Positions 1 to 9,288 of a DNA stretch of 64,000 nucleotides are shown here, piece by piece. A program made the position numbers and the translations under genes. Origin of the DNA: Muribaculaceae bacterium (lineage in GTDB: Bacteria; Bacteroidota; Bacteroidia; Bacteroidales; Muribaculaceae); assembly GCA_017651515.1 (NCBI GenBank), contig JAGCCU010000001.1:1-64000 (forward strand). Direction: 5' to 3'. A model generated the notes under the pieces. It saw nothing but the letters and a program-made list of their open reading frames with translations, was not told the DNA's origin and ran no database searches. How positions within the stretch are numbered: the stretch's first letter is position 1; each line of letters opens with the position of its first letter.

Positions 1-400
1 GGCTGACTTGGCTTTGACAGCGTGTAGAAGTGGTAAGCAAGCATGCAGAGCGATGATGGCAATGCTCTTTAATATCAGTCATTACTAAACTTAACTGGCG
101 AAAACAATTACGCTCTCGCTGCCTGATCGAAGTATAGTAGATCTGCTTTATCTTAGCCCAAGGTTGGTTAAGACGAGACATCACCCGATTGCCCTCGCTC
201 CGAGGCGTTTCGAAACGGTGGTGCTGGAATATCGGAGATAGGGTGAGGCAAGCCTCGGGCCAAACCCGAAATTTAGAGGATAAGCCTCAGGTTGGTAGTC
301 TTGAGCCTGCCTGGAGTCGAAAAACAAGTCGAGACTAAGCATGTAGAAACCTTATTGTTTCCACGTTTGGACGAGGGTTCAAACCCCTCCAGCTCCACAA
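1..400 (+). ncRNA. ssrA: tmRNA (transfer-messenger RNA), 5' end clipped by about 2 nt
   Basis: tmRNA rescues stalled ribosomes and tags the nascent chain for proteolysis. The resume frame at 97-126 reads GGC GAA AAC AAT TAC GCT CTC GCT GCC TGA, giving the tag GENNYALAA and a stop. The 3' end carries the T-arm (GGGTTCAAACCCC, around 376-388) and an acceptor strand AGCTCC at 391-396. That strand pairs with a 5' GGGGCT, of which only GGCT lies in the window. The discriminator is followed by CAA rather than CCA, so CCA is probably added after transcription. The tag is a Bacteroidetes-like sequence and TGA is used as a stop here. Confidence 0.96.
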
Positions 401-505
401 CTTGTTAATCGCAAGCGACTACTTGAAAAGTCCCTTGCGATTCTTGTTTTGCTCTTGTCAGATTTATGATTATCGTTGTTGTGGTGCTTTGATTTTAGTG
501 AATTG

Positions 506-535
506 TTGGGAAGATGAGATTTTTTTGTAATTTTG
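506..535 (+). promoter_or_regulatory. Bacteroidetes-type promoter for the M48 gene
   Basis: TAATTTTG at 528-535 matches the TAnnTTTG -7 element. A TTG at 506-508 lies about 19 nt upstream and can serve as the -33. Transcription would begin near 542, about 28 nt before the original ATG at 570. The rest of 401-569 shows no gene. Confidence 0.55.
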
Positions 536-632
536 CAGCATTGCAAAACTACATTAAAACCAAATATCTATGACTAAACTCAATCCTACACTGAAACTGG
601 AAAAGCAGTTGGGTGCATAAATCTATAATGCC

Positions 633-1778
633 TTGCAGGGGCATGTTGTGGAAGACGTGTTGCGCAAGACTCGTATTTCAAGCAGCGACGCATACTGGCG
701 AAGCAATATGGAAGGGCACAGCCTGAGAGTGCAGAAGGAACTGTTGCCCGATATGTATAAGTTATGCCAGAAGGTGAAGAAACGCTTAAAAGTTGAAGAT
801 CCGGTTGACTTCTATATCACTGGCGACTCAGAGGTTAACGCATTCTCGCTTGCAGCAGAAGATAAAGGTGAGCCACACATCGTTAACATCAATTCGGGTC
901 TTTTTGACCTGATGACAGAGGAAGAGCTGTGTTTCGTGATAGGTCATGAGTTGGGACACCTTATAAATAAGGATACTGCACTGACGCGACTGATAAATTT
1001 CGTATTCCCAGCCGAGGCGGCAGTGCCGGTTACATTGCAATACAAAATCAGGCTACACGAGCAGCTGGCCGAACTGGTAGCCGACCGTTATGGATATTTG
1101 GCCACCAGAGATCTGGGAGTGTGCGTGACGGCATTCTTCAAGATGGCTTCGGGGCTCGACCTTGCTAAGATGAATGTGAGCATTGATGCCTTGATTGCCG
1201 ATAACACCCGCCGACTGCAATACTTCCTTAGGGACAGAGGCGTGAGCCGTTCATCACATCCAGTGAATCCTATCAGGGTACAGGCTCTCAACCTCTTTGC
1301 CACTTGCAAAACGCAAAAAGAATTGCAGCAAGGCATGGACGAGCTCATTTCCATACTTCTTAAAGTGGGCGACTCGGAACTTGATGAGCACATGGCACGT
1401 TTCATTGCATCTGCTGGACTTATCGTGGCACATAGCGATCAGTCGGTGAGTAAAGACGAAATTAACCAGATTATTGAGACACTGGCTGCACTCAAGATAT
1501 TCCCCCGCAAGTACCTTGAAGAAATAGCACGTGGCAACGTTGCACAGACATTTAATGAGGCTGTGGAAGGCATTCTCAAGATTAATCCAGGCCTGCGTAT
1601 GGGCATGCTTGATTACATGATTCACATTGTGCTCAGTGACAAGATTATCGCCAACCCAGAGCTGGATTTGCTCTATAAGTTCGGTGAGAGCATCAATTTG
1701 AGTGAACGTGAAGTGGCTGAAGCTATTGCCGTATCGATTCAGAAGAATTACATGCCTAGCCTGGAGTCAATCTGCTAA
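633..1778 (+). CDS. M48-family metallopeptidase with TerB-like C-terminal half; 5' end broken by an in-frame TAA
   Basis: Zinc-dependent peptidase. Counting from the alternative start TTG-633 (381 aa), the zinc motif HELGH has H105, E106 and H109, and ELVAD supplies E147 as the likely third ligand. The last ~120 residues are helical and resemble a TerB/tellurite-resistance domain (IASAGLIVAHSDQSVSKDE). The reading frame really begins at ATG-570: MTKLNPTLKLEKQLGA is followed by TAA at 618-620 and then continues in frame as IYNALQGHV. One C-to-T change (CAA to TAA) would explain the stop. Expression from 633 or a later codon is possible but no convincing start signal is visible, so this may be a recent pseudogene. 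The next gene begins 12 nt downstream. Confidence 0.75.
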   Translation: MQGHVVEDVLRKTRISSSDAYWRSNMEGHSLRVQKELLPDMYKLCQKVKKRLKVEDPVDFYITGDSEVNAFSLAAEDKGEPHIVNINSGLFDLMTEEELCFVIGHELGHLINKDTALTRLINFVFPAEAAVPVTLQYKIRLHEQLAELVADRYGYLATRDLGVCVTAFFKMASGLDLAKMNVSIDALIADNTRRLQYFLRDRGVSRSSHPVNPIRVQALNLFATCKTQKELQQGMDELISILLKVGDSELDEHMARFIASAGLIVAHSDQSVSKDEINQIIETLAALKIFPRKYLEEIARGNVAQTFNEAVEGILKINPGLRMGMLDYMIHIVLSDKIIANPELDLLYKFGESINLSEREVAEAIAVSIQKNYMPSLESIC

Positions 1779-1790
1779 AAGATTATTGAT

Positions 1791-3878
1791 ATGAAGAAGC
1801 TATTGATGACGGTGGTGGTCATTGCCATAGGCGCTGCTCAGTCCTATGCGTGTACCAGTATCATTGTGGGCAAAAGTGCGAGTGCCGATGGCTCGGTGAT
1901 GTGTACTTATAACATCGACACTTGGGGAGCATTTCACAAGATGTGTCGTTTTGAGGCAGGGACACATCCAGCAGGCACGATGCGTAAGATATATGACCGT
2001 GACGATCGCACCTATCATGGCCAGATTCCTGAAGCCCCAGTCACTTACCTTGTTACTGGCAATATCAATGAATGGCAAGTAGCAATATCGGAGACAACTT
2101 TTGAAGGCCGTGACGAGCTGATTGACAGCAAGGGTGTCATTGACTACGGCTCGCTGATGGATCTCGGTTTGCAACGTTCTAAAACAGCACGCGAGGCTAT
2201 TGTTGTGATGACTTCGCTTGCTGAGAAGTATGGCTATTGCAGTCCAGGTGAGTCATTCACTGTTTGCGACCCAAACGAAGCCTGGATTTTGGAGATGGCA
2301 GGCTGTGGAACTGGTAGCAAAAATGTTGTGTGAATAGCTGTGCGTGTGCCTGATAATGCTGTATTGGCTCATGCCAATCAGAGCCGCATCCGCTGTGTCG
2401 ACCTTTCCGACACCACAAATGTCATGATTTCTAAAAATTGCATCAGTTTTGCTCGAAAACGTGGCTATTTAAAAGGGAACGACAGCGAATTCAGCTTTTG
2501 CGATGCTTACAATCCTCTCTCCTTCGGAGGTCGTCGGCTCAGCGATTCGCGCGTATGGGCCATTTATCGCCGTTTGACCAACGGCATGGATCGCTATCTG
2601 CCGTATGTTGAGGGCAAAAAGCCTATGAGCCAGGTGGAGCCACTGCCCATGTGGATTGTCCCTGACAAGAAACTGACCGTCAACGATGTGATAGAGTGTC
2701 TGCGTGACCACTTCGAAGGCACGGCTTTGGCAATGGATAATGACCCTGGTGCTGGATTGTATGATAGTTCTTTCCGCCCGCAGCCACTACGCTATGATGA
2801 CGGAGGAACCACGATGTTCAACGAGCGACCGGTGGCTACCACACACACAGCATTCACGTGGGTGTGCCAGTTGCGCAGTTTCATGCCTCGCGAAGTGGGT
2901 GGTGTGATATGGTGGGGCAACGACGACAGCGGAATGGTGGCCTACACGCCTGTGTATTGCTGTGCCAACCGCTACGGCTCGCGTCAGAGAAATTGGCAAA
3001 TAGCCCCGTTGCTTACTGCAATTGCCAAGAACTACAAGGCCAAGAGTGAACACACTACTACCCAGCTTCGAATCACCGTCGCTGTTATCAGTATTCTTGC
3101 GCTCTTGTTACTGGGCGCTCTACTCTTCCTCCACCGCCGTCACAAGCAGCTCACGGCAGCCAGAAATGTGCTTCATCAAACTAATAGCCAACTGGAATTG
3201 CTAAACAATGAGCTGAAAACGGCCAATAACCAGTTGTCGGAGAAGAATGAGCAGTTCTCCGTTCTCAACTCACAGCTTTCAGAGAGTAACCGTGTTAAAG
3301 AAGAATACATTGGACGCTTTATGAGCCTGTGCTCGCAATATATCGATAAGCTTGACGCCTATCGAAAGATGGTGAACAAGAAAATGAAAAACAAAGAGTT
3401 TGACGAGTTGTTCCGAATTTCAAAATCTACTGAACTCAAGGAAACCGAACTTGAAGAACTCTACGAGAACTTCGACAGCGTGTTCCTGCACCTGTTCCCT
3501 AGTTTTGTTGATGATTTCAATGCCTTGCTGCAGCCGGAGGCGCAAGTGCATCCAAAACAAGAAAACCGACTCACAACCGAGATGCGTATCTTCGCTCTCA
3601 TCCGGCTGGGTATCGAGGACTCTTCGAAGATTGCAGAATTCCTACACTACAGTGTCAACACCATCTATAACTACCGGGCACGCATCAAGAACGGAGCCAT
3701 AGCTAGTCGGGAACACTTTGAGCAAGACGTTAAGAAACTCGGGCAAATACAATATAGTTTTCTATTATTCTATAGAAAAATAAGAAAACCAAAAAAGAAT
3801 GAAAGCGCTAATATTCTATTGGCGTTTTTTTGTGCTTTTGTGGCGTGCCGTTATCTGATCTGGAATGATTTCGATTAA
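1791..3878 (+). pseudogene. C69-family peptidase joined to TM segment, coiled coil and HTH (DUF6377-like); interrupted by in-frame TGA
   Basis: Residues 1-20 are a signal peptide ending SYA, followed by Cys21, the expected N-terminal nucleophile of C69 (Ntn-hydrolase) dipeptidases. The frame stops at TGA 2331-2333 and continues in the same frame (IAVRVPDNAVLAHANQSRI), which is the next conserved C69 block; a Trp codon (TGG) is expected at that place. After the peptidase come a membrane helix (nt ~3068-3130), a long coiled coil (~3140-3310) and a C-terminal HTH with LTTEMRIFALIRLG and YSVNTIYNYR (~3565-3700). This would be a membrane one-component regulator with a periplasmic peptidase domain. 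The last ~40 codons cross a terminator hairpin, so the natural stop also seems lost. Two separate open frames (1791-2333 and 2340-3878) result. Most likely a decayed gene or a sequencing error. Confidence 0.75.
3802..3831 (+). terminator. Rho-independent terminator inside the 3' end of the C69-HTH frame
   Basis: CGCTAATA (3806-3813) pairs with TATTGGCG (3817-3824) around a 3-nt loop and is followed by seven T (3825-3831). It closes the M48/C69 unit. It sits inside the open frame, which suggests the true stop codon lay upstream. Between here and the next promoter (3832-4121) I see no further gene. Confidence 0.75.
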
Positions 3879-4121
3879 AAAGTTTGTCTGGAATTGATGT
3901 TGTTGTATTTATAGTTTCAACAGTGCGAAATATACAATAAGTGGTGTCGTGGAATCGGGGTGAATTAATGTGACTGCCTGATGCGGCATGGCAGGGTGTT
4001 ATTGTGTGCAATACAATAAGGTGGGTTGTTGTAAGGATGACAAAATGTTTTCTGTTGATTATAAATGAGTTATAATATGATAAAAAATGTTTTGGTGTTA
4101 GGAAATGTGATTTCTATTGAC

Positions 4122-4129
4122 TATATTTG
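4122..4129 (+). promoter_or_regulatory. Promoter -7 element for the Nudix-xyl operon
   Basis: TATATTTG matches the TAnnTTTG -7 consensus and lies 23 nt before the ATG at 4152. No good TTTG is seen at -33. It falls inside the longer open frame that begins at 4065, which argues against that upstream start. Confidence 0.5.
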
Positions 4130-4151
4130 CAAAAAATTCATAGGTCTAAGA

Positions 4152-4892
4152 ATGAAAACGACTTCTTCTTTTTCAGCATCTCAGTCTCTTGCTCTGAATC
4201 ACATTTCTGTGGATTGTGTGATTTTGGGTTTTGATGGCAAGAAATTGCATGTGTTGCTCATTAATCGCGCTGTTGAAATAGACGGCGAAATCGTTCACGA
4301 CATGAAACTGCCAGGTGATTTGATCTATGAGGATGAAAACCTTGACGATGCTGCCGGCAGGGTGTTGCGCGACCTCACTGGAATCAAAAATATCAACCTT
4401 CTTCAGTTCAAAGCCTATGGCTCGAAAGACCGCACTAAAAACCATAAGGATCTGTTATGGCTGGAGCACACTACACATGTTAAGGTTGAACGCATTGTCA
4501 CTGTGGCATATTTGTCGCTTGTGCGCATTAGCCGTCAACTCAGTATGCAGAATCTGGACGACGAAGCCTGTTGGGTGGCTATTGACGAGTTGGACACTCT
4601 TCCGTTTGACCACAATGCCATAATTCAAGATGCCTTAGAGGTAGTCAGGAGTCATGCCGATGCCGACCCATCGTATCTGTTCAATCTGCTTCCGCATAAA
4701 TTCACGGCGCTGCAGTTGCGCACGCTTTGTGAACGTGTATATGGCAAGCAGCTTGATGTGCGCAATTTCCAGAAGAAAATCAACCAACTAGACTATGTGG
4801 TTGCTATTGATGAGTATGAGCGTGACGTTGCCCATAGGGCAGCGCGTCTGTATCGGTTCGACCGCAAGATATTCAAGCGGTCGCGCCGATAA
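4152..4892 (+). CDS. xylR: NrtR/AraR-type Nudix transcription regulator of the xylose operon
   Basis: Predicted DNA-binding regulator (246 aa): N-terminal Nudix fold used as a sugar sensor and C-terminal winged helix (LFNLLPHKFTALQLRTLCER onward). The Nudix box is degenerate: the helix expected to read REUxEExGU reads RVLRDLTGI, so the catalytic glutamates are missing and hydrolysis is unlikely, as in NrtR-type regulators. I chose ATG-4152 over 4065 because the only plausible -7 element sits between them. It is first in an operon with xylulokinase (42-nt gap), xylose isomerase and a sugar symporter. The same order is known in Bacteroides, where the Nudix regulator is predicted to control xylose genes. 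The symbol rests on that synteny. Confidence 0.82.
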   Translation: MKTTSSFSASQSLALNHISVDCVILGFDGKKLHVLLINRAVEIDGEIVHDMKLPGDLIYEDENLDDAAGRVLRDLTGIKNINLLQFKAYGSKDRTKNHKDLLWLEHTTHVKVERIVTVAYLSLVRISRQLSMQNLDDEACWVAIDELDTLPFDHNAIIQDALEVVRSHADADPSYLFNLLPHKFTALQLRTLCERVYGKQLDVRNFQKKINQLDYVVAIDEYERDVAHRAARLYRFDRKIFKRSRR

Positions 4893-4934
4893 TTAAAACG
4901 ATATAATTCTATAACCAAATCAACTATAATCAAT

Positions 4935-6431
4935 ATGTTTTTATTAGGATATGACATAGGTAGTTCATCGGTGAAAGGCAGCTTGGTTGATGCCCAATCG
5001 GGACAATGTGTGGCGCAGGCTTTTTACCCGCCGCACGAAGCTCCTATATCGGCTCCCAAACGAGGTTGGGCTGAGCAAGATCCCAATGACTGGTGGCACT
5101 ATACCCAAATCGTTACAAGGCAATTATTGCAACAGTCCAATATCTTGCCAGAGTCAATTGGCGCTATTGGAATTTCCTATCAAATGCACGGGTTAGTGTG
5201 TGTGGATGAACAGCAACAAGTGCTGCGCCCAGCAATAATTTGGTGTGACTCGCGTGCCGTGCCCTACGGCAACGCTGCTTACGAAGCGTTGGGTAATGAT
5301 TTCTGTTTAAATCACCTGCTCAACTCTCCTGGCAATTTCACAGCTGCAAAATTGGCATGGATTAAGCATAATGAGCCTGAAATCTTCAGTCGTATTCACA
5401 AGATAATGCTTCCCGGTGAGTATATCGCCATGCGATTAAGCGGTACAATTGCAACTACCGTGTCGGGGTTGTCGGAAGGAATATTCTGGGATTTTAAGCT
5501 TAATGCCGTTTCAAATGAATTATTAGACTACTTTGGTTTCTCAAATGAGTTGCTTGGAGATATCAAGCCAACTTTCGGTCATCAGGGCGAGGTGAGCGCT
5601 ATTGCAGCCCAGGAGCTGGGACTGAGAGCCGGCACGCCAATCACTTATCGTGCCGGTGACCAGCCAAACAATGCGCTGTCGCTCAACGTGCTGCGACCAG
5701 GCGAGATTGCTTCGACGGCGGGCACGTCGGGTGTGGTGTATGGTGTGTTGGGAGAGGTAAACCATGACTCTCTGTCGCGTGTCAATCCTTTTGCCCACGT
5801 CAATCATACGGTAAATTCACCCCGCATTGGCGTTTTGTTATGTATTAACGGCACTGGCATTCTGAACTCATGGATAAAACGAAACGTGGCTGACCGAGGC
5901 ATGACTTACCAGCAAATCAACGATATGGCCTCACAGGTGCCGGTGGGCTGCGAGGGTTTGAGCATCATTCCGTTTGGCAACGGAGCAGAGAGGATGCTTG
6001 AAAATCGTGAAATAGGTTGTTCCATTGGAGGCCTTGACTTTAACCATCACGGCAAGGCTCACCTAATGAGAGCCGCACAGGAGGGCATTGTGTTCTCGTT
6101 TAAGTATGGAATTGAAATCATGCAGCAAATGGGAATGAACGTGAGCCGTATTCGTGCAGGGCATACCAATATGTTTCTTAGCCCATTATTCCGCTCTACA
6201 CTTGCCACTATAACAAATGCTCCAATTGAACTATATGACACCGACGGATCGGTGGGAGCAGCACGTGGAGCCGGAATAGGCGCTGGAATATACCATTCGG
6301 CCGAAGAAGCTTTTTCAACGCTAAACAGAATTGCCGTGGTTGAGCCCGACGTAAAACATCAACAACAGTGTGTAGAAGCCTACGAACTGTGGAAAAAACG
6401 TCTGGTCTTACTTTTGTCAAATAATAATTAA
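4935..6431 (+). CDS. xylB: Xylulokinase
   Basis: FGGY-family kinase (498 aa) that phosphorylates D-xylulose to xylulose 5-phosphate for the pentose phosphate pathway, in the cytosol. The N-terminal phosphate-binding loop GYDIGSSSVKG and the FGGY signatures (ISYQMHGLV; C-terminal GAARGAGIGAG) are present and the length is normal. It lies between the Nudix regulator and xylose isomerase, which supports xylulose over other FGGY substrates. Confidence 0.93.
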   Translation: MFLLGYDIGSSSVKGSLVDAQSGQCVAQAFYPPHEAPISAPKRGWAEQDPNDWWHYTQIVTRQLLQQSNILPESIGAIGISYQMHGLVCVDEQQQVLRPAIIWCDSRAVPYGNAAYEALGNDFCLNHLLNSPGNFTAAKLAWIKHNEPEIFSRIHKIMLPGEYIAMRLSGTIATTVSGLSEGIFWDFKLNAVSNELLDYFGFSNELLGDIKPTFGHQGEVSAIAAQELGLRAGTPITYRAGDQPNNALSLNVLRPGEIASTAGTSGVVYGVLGEVNHDSLSRVNPFAHVNHTVNSPRIGVLLCINGTGILNSWIKRNVADRGMTYQQINDMASQVPVGCEGLSIIPFGNGAERMLENREIGCSIGGLDFNHHGKAHLMRAAQEGIVFSFKYGIEIMQQMGMNVSRIRAGHTNMFLSPLFRSTLATITNAPIELYDTDGSVGAARGAGIGAGIYHSAEEAFSTLNRIAVVEPDVKHQQQCVEAYELWKKRLVLLLSNNN

Positions 6432-6459
6432 TTGATAAATAATAAATATGTAAATGATT

Positions 6460-7776
6460 ATGGAAACAAAAAGAGAATTCTTTCCCGGAATTGGAAAAAT
6501 CAAGTTTGAAGGCCTTGAGAGCCGTAACCCGCTTGCTTATCGCTACTATGATGCAGAAAAAGTGGTGATGGGCAAAAAAATGAAAGACTGGTTCAAATTT
6601 GCCATGGCTTGGTGGCACACACTGTGTGCTCAAGGAACCGATCAGTTTGGAGGTGATACAAAATTGTTCCCTTGGAACGCATCGACCGACAGAATGCAAG
6701 CTGCCCGCGACCGAGTGGATGCCGGCTTTGAATTTATGACAAAAATGGGCATCGAGTATTTCTGCTTCCACGATGTTGACTTAGTGTCTGAAGCTGATAC
6801 TATCGAAGAGTATGAGGCAAACCTGAAGAGCATAGTGGCATATGTCAAGGAAAAACAAGCAGAGACAGGCATCAAGAATCTGTGGGGAACAGCCAACGTA
6901 TTCGGCCATAAGCGTTATATGAACGGAGCAGCTACCAATCCTGACTTCGATGTCGTTGCCCGCGCAATCGTTCAAATCAAGAATGCCATCGACGCGACAA
7001 TTGAGCTTGGCGGCACAAGCTATGTGTTCTGGGGTGGTCGTGAAGGCTATATGAGCGTACTCAATACCGACCAAAAGCGTGAAAAGGAACACTTGGCACG
7101 CATGCTTATCATGGCTCGCGATTATGGTCGTGCAAAAGGCTTCAAGGGTACTTTCCTCATCGAGCCAAAGCCAATGGAGCCCACAAAGCACCAGTATGAC
7201 GTTGATACCGAGACTGTAATCGGCTTCCTCAAGGCTCACAATCTGGACAAGGATTTCAAGGTGAATGTTGAGGTGAATCATGCCACACTGGCTGGCCACA
7301 CCTTTGTTCACGAGCTTGCAGTGGCCGTTGATAACGGCATGCTTGGCTCGATAGACGCAAACCGCGGAGACCACCAAAACGGCTGGGACACCGATCAGTT
7401 TCCAATCAATCACCGCGAATTGACCATGGCAATGCTCCAGATTATCCGTAACGGAGGATTTGTAGATGGCGGAACCAATTTTGACGCCAAGGTGCGCCGT
7501 AACTCCACCGATCTGGAAGACATCTTCATTGCCCACATCGCAGCAATGGACGTAATGGCTCACGCTCTGGAAAGCGCAGCAGCAGTCATCGAGCAGTCGC
7601 CCTATTGTGAGATGTTCAAGAATCGCTACGCTTCGTTCGACAGCGGCATGGGCAAGGAATTTGAGGAAGGTCATCTTACCCTTGAGCAGGCTTATGAATA
7701 CGGCAAGGCTGTAGGTGAGCCCAAGCAAACGAGCGGCAAGCAAGAGTTGTATGAGGCAATATTAAATATGTATTGA
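6460..7776 (+). CDS. xylA: Xylose isomerase
   Basis: Converts D-xylose to D-xylulose (438 aa from ATG-6460). The family signature FHDVD gives catalytic His104 and Asp107. Metal-binding blocks IEPKPMEPTKHQYD, EVNHATLAGH and DANRGD are intact. An alternative ATG at 6454 would add Met-Ile; the family normally starts just before the TKxFFPG block. It follows xylB by 28 nt and precedes the symporter by 15 nt. Confidence 0.96.
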   Translation: METKREFFPGIGKIKFEGLESRNPLAYRYYDAEKVVMGKKMKDWFKFAMAWWHTLCAQGTDQFGGDTKLFPWNASTDRMQAARDRVDAGFEFMTKMGIEYFCFHDVDLVSEADTIEEYEANLKSIVAYVKEKQAETGIKNLWGTANVFGHKRYMNGAATNPDFDVVARAIVQIKNAIDATIELGGTSYVFWGGREGYMSVLNTDQKREKEHLARMLIMARDYGRAKGFKGTFLIEPKPMEPTKHQYDVDTETVIGFLKAHNLDKDFKVNVEVNHATLAGHTFVHELAVAVDNGMLGSIDANRGDHQNGWDTDQFPINHRELTMAMLQIIRNGGFVDGGTNFDAKVRRNSTDLEDIFIAHIAAMDVMAHALESAAAVIEQSPYCEMFKNRYASFDSGMGKEFEEGHLTLEQAYEYGKAVGEPKQTSGKQELYEAILNMY

Positions 7777-7791
7777 TAAATTCACTGTCAC

Positions 7792-9288
7792 ATGAATAAT
7801 CCAGAACAAGGCAGCAAAGCCTATTTGTTTTCTATCGTGCTCATAGCGGTGCTTGGAGGTTTGCTGTTTGGTTATGACACCGCAGTCATCTCAGGAGCCG
7901 AGAAAGGTCTTCAAGCGTTCTTTATTGGAGCCAACGACTTCCAATATACCGATATTTCACATGGCTTCACATCGGCAAGTGCGCTGATTGGCTGCATTAT
8001 TGGCAGCGCCCTGTCGGGTTTTTTTGCTTCACGACTAGGCCGTAAACGCTCGTTGATTTTTGCCGGTATATTATTTTTCTTGTCAGCCTTAGGTTCTTTC
8101 TATCCTGAGTTCCTGCTTTATGAGTATGGCAAGCCCACTCGCGCCCTGTTAGCCGCATTCAATATCTACCGCATTATAGGAGGAATGGGCGTAGGTCTGG
8201 CCTCGGCAATCTGTCCAATGTATATTGCCGAAGTGGCACCGAGCAATATGCGCGGCACGCTGGTGTCGTGGAACCAGTTTGCCATCATCTTCGGCCAGTT
8301 GGTGGTGTACTTCGTAAATTTCATGATTCTTGGTGAGCACACCAACCCAGTGATTGAACGAATTGCCAGTGGAATTTACAGTGTTGGCGTCGAAAGTGAC
8401 CCGTGGACCATCACCACTGGCTGGCGGTATATGTTTGTCAGCGAAGCCGTTCCAGCAGCATTGTTCATGATACTGGTGTGCTTTGTGCCAGAGTCACCCC
8501 GTTATCTGGTGATGTCAGGTCGCGACGAAAAAGCTCTGCATGTGCTAAGCCGCATCAACGGAATGGAACGTGCCCGCGAGATTCTAAAAGAAATCAAGAA
8601 CACCGTCAAACAACGCACCGAGCGTCTGTTTACCTATGGCGTGCTAGTCATTTTCATAGGTATCATGCTCAGTGTGTTCCAGCAAATTGTCGGTATTAAT
8701 GCAGTGCTCTACTTCGCCCCTCGCATCTTTGACTCCATAAATATGGGTGACCCGATGATGCAGACGGTCATTATGGGTGTCGTAAACATCCTGTACACTC
8801 TTGTCGCTATTTTCACCGTCGAGCGTTGGGGCCGCAAGCGACTTCTCATCAGTGGTTCTCTGGGTATGGCATTGGGAGCCTTCGGCGTAGCGCTGTTCAA
8901 CCTGATTGACGGTCTGCCGCCCATTATCGCAGTAATAAGCATCATGGCCTACAGCGCCTCGTTCATGTTCTCGTGGGGTCCCATCTGCTGGGTGCTTATC
9001 AGTGAGATTTTTCCAAACACTATCCGTGGTGCCGCTATGGCGATTGCCGTGGCGTTCCAGTGGATCTTTAACTTCATTGTGTCGTCATCGTTCCTGCCCA
9101 TGTACAACATGAGTGCTGGCGACATGGGCGAGAAATTTGGCCACATGTTCGTCTATGCGCTGTATGGTGTCATGTGTGTGATAGCAGCCATCTTTGTGTG
9201 GCGCATGGTGCCCGAGACCAAAGGCAAGACGCTTGAAGATATGAATAAGTTGTGGCGTAAAGATTCACATCAAGAGACTAAAGAATGA
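7792..9288 (+). CDS. xylT: MFS sugar/proton symporter (xylose transporter)
   Basis: Inner-membrane sugar porter (498 aa, about 12 helices). Diagnostic motifs are FGYDTAVISG in TM1, RLGRKRS in loop 2-3, PESPRYLV before the central loop, QQIVGINAVLYFAP in TM7 and PETKGKTLE at the C-terminus. Position directly after xylA makes xylose the likely substrate. Its stop codon overlaps the start of the alpha-galactosidase (ATGA), so the two are translationally coupled. Confidence 0.9.
   Translation: MNNPEQGSKAYLFSIVLIAVLGGLLFGYDTAVISGAEKGLQAFFIGANDFQYTDISHGFTSASALIGCIIGSALSGFFASRLGRKRSLIFAGILFFLSALGSFYPEFLLYEYGKPTRALLAAFNIYRIIGGMGVGLASAICPMYIAEVAPSNMRGTLVSWNQFAIIFGQLVVYFVNFMILGEHTNPVIERIASGIYSVGVESDPWTITTGWRYMFVSEAVPAALFMILVCFVPESPRYLVMSGRDEKALHVLSRINGMERAREILKEIKNTVKQRTERLFTYGVLVIFIGIMLSVFQQIVGINAVLYFAPRIFDSINMGDPMMQTVIMGVVNILYTLVAIFTVERWGRKRLLISGSLGMALGAFGVALFNLIDGLPPIIAVISIMAYSASFMFSWGPICWVLISEIFPNTIRGAAMAIAVAFQWIFNFIVSSSFLPMYNMSAGDMGEKFGHMFVYALYGVMCVIAAIFVWRMVPETKGKTLEDMNKLWRKDSHQETKE

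Noticed and set aside
2331-2333. TGA recoded as tryptophan or selenocysteine
   Set aside because: TGA is an ordinary stop in this window (tmRNA tag, symporter gene, truncated atoE), TGG is used for Trp everywhere, and no SECIS-like hairpin is evident after it; a nonsense mutation or error is simpler.
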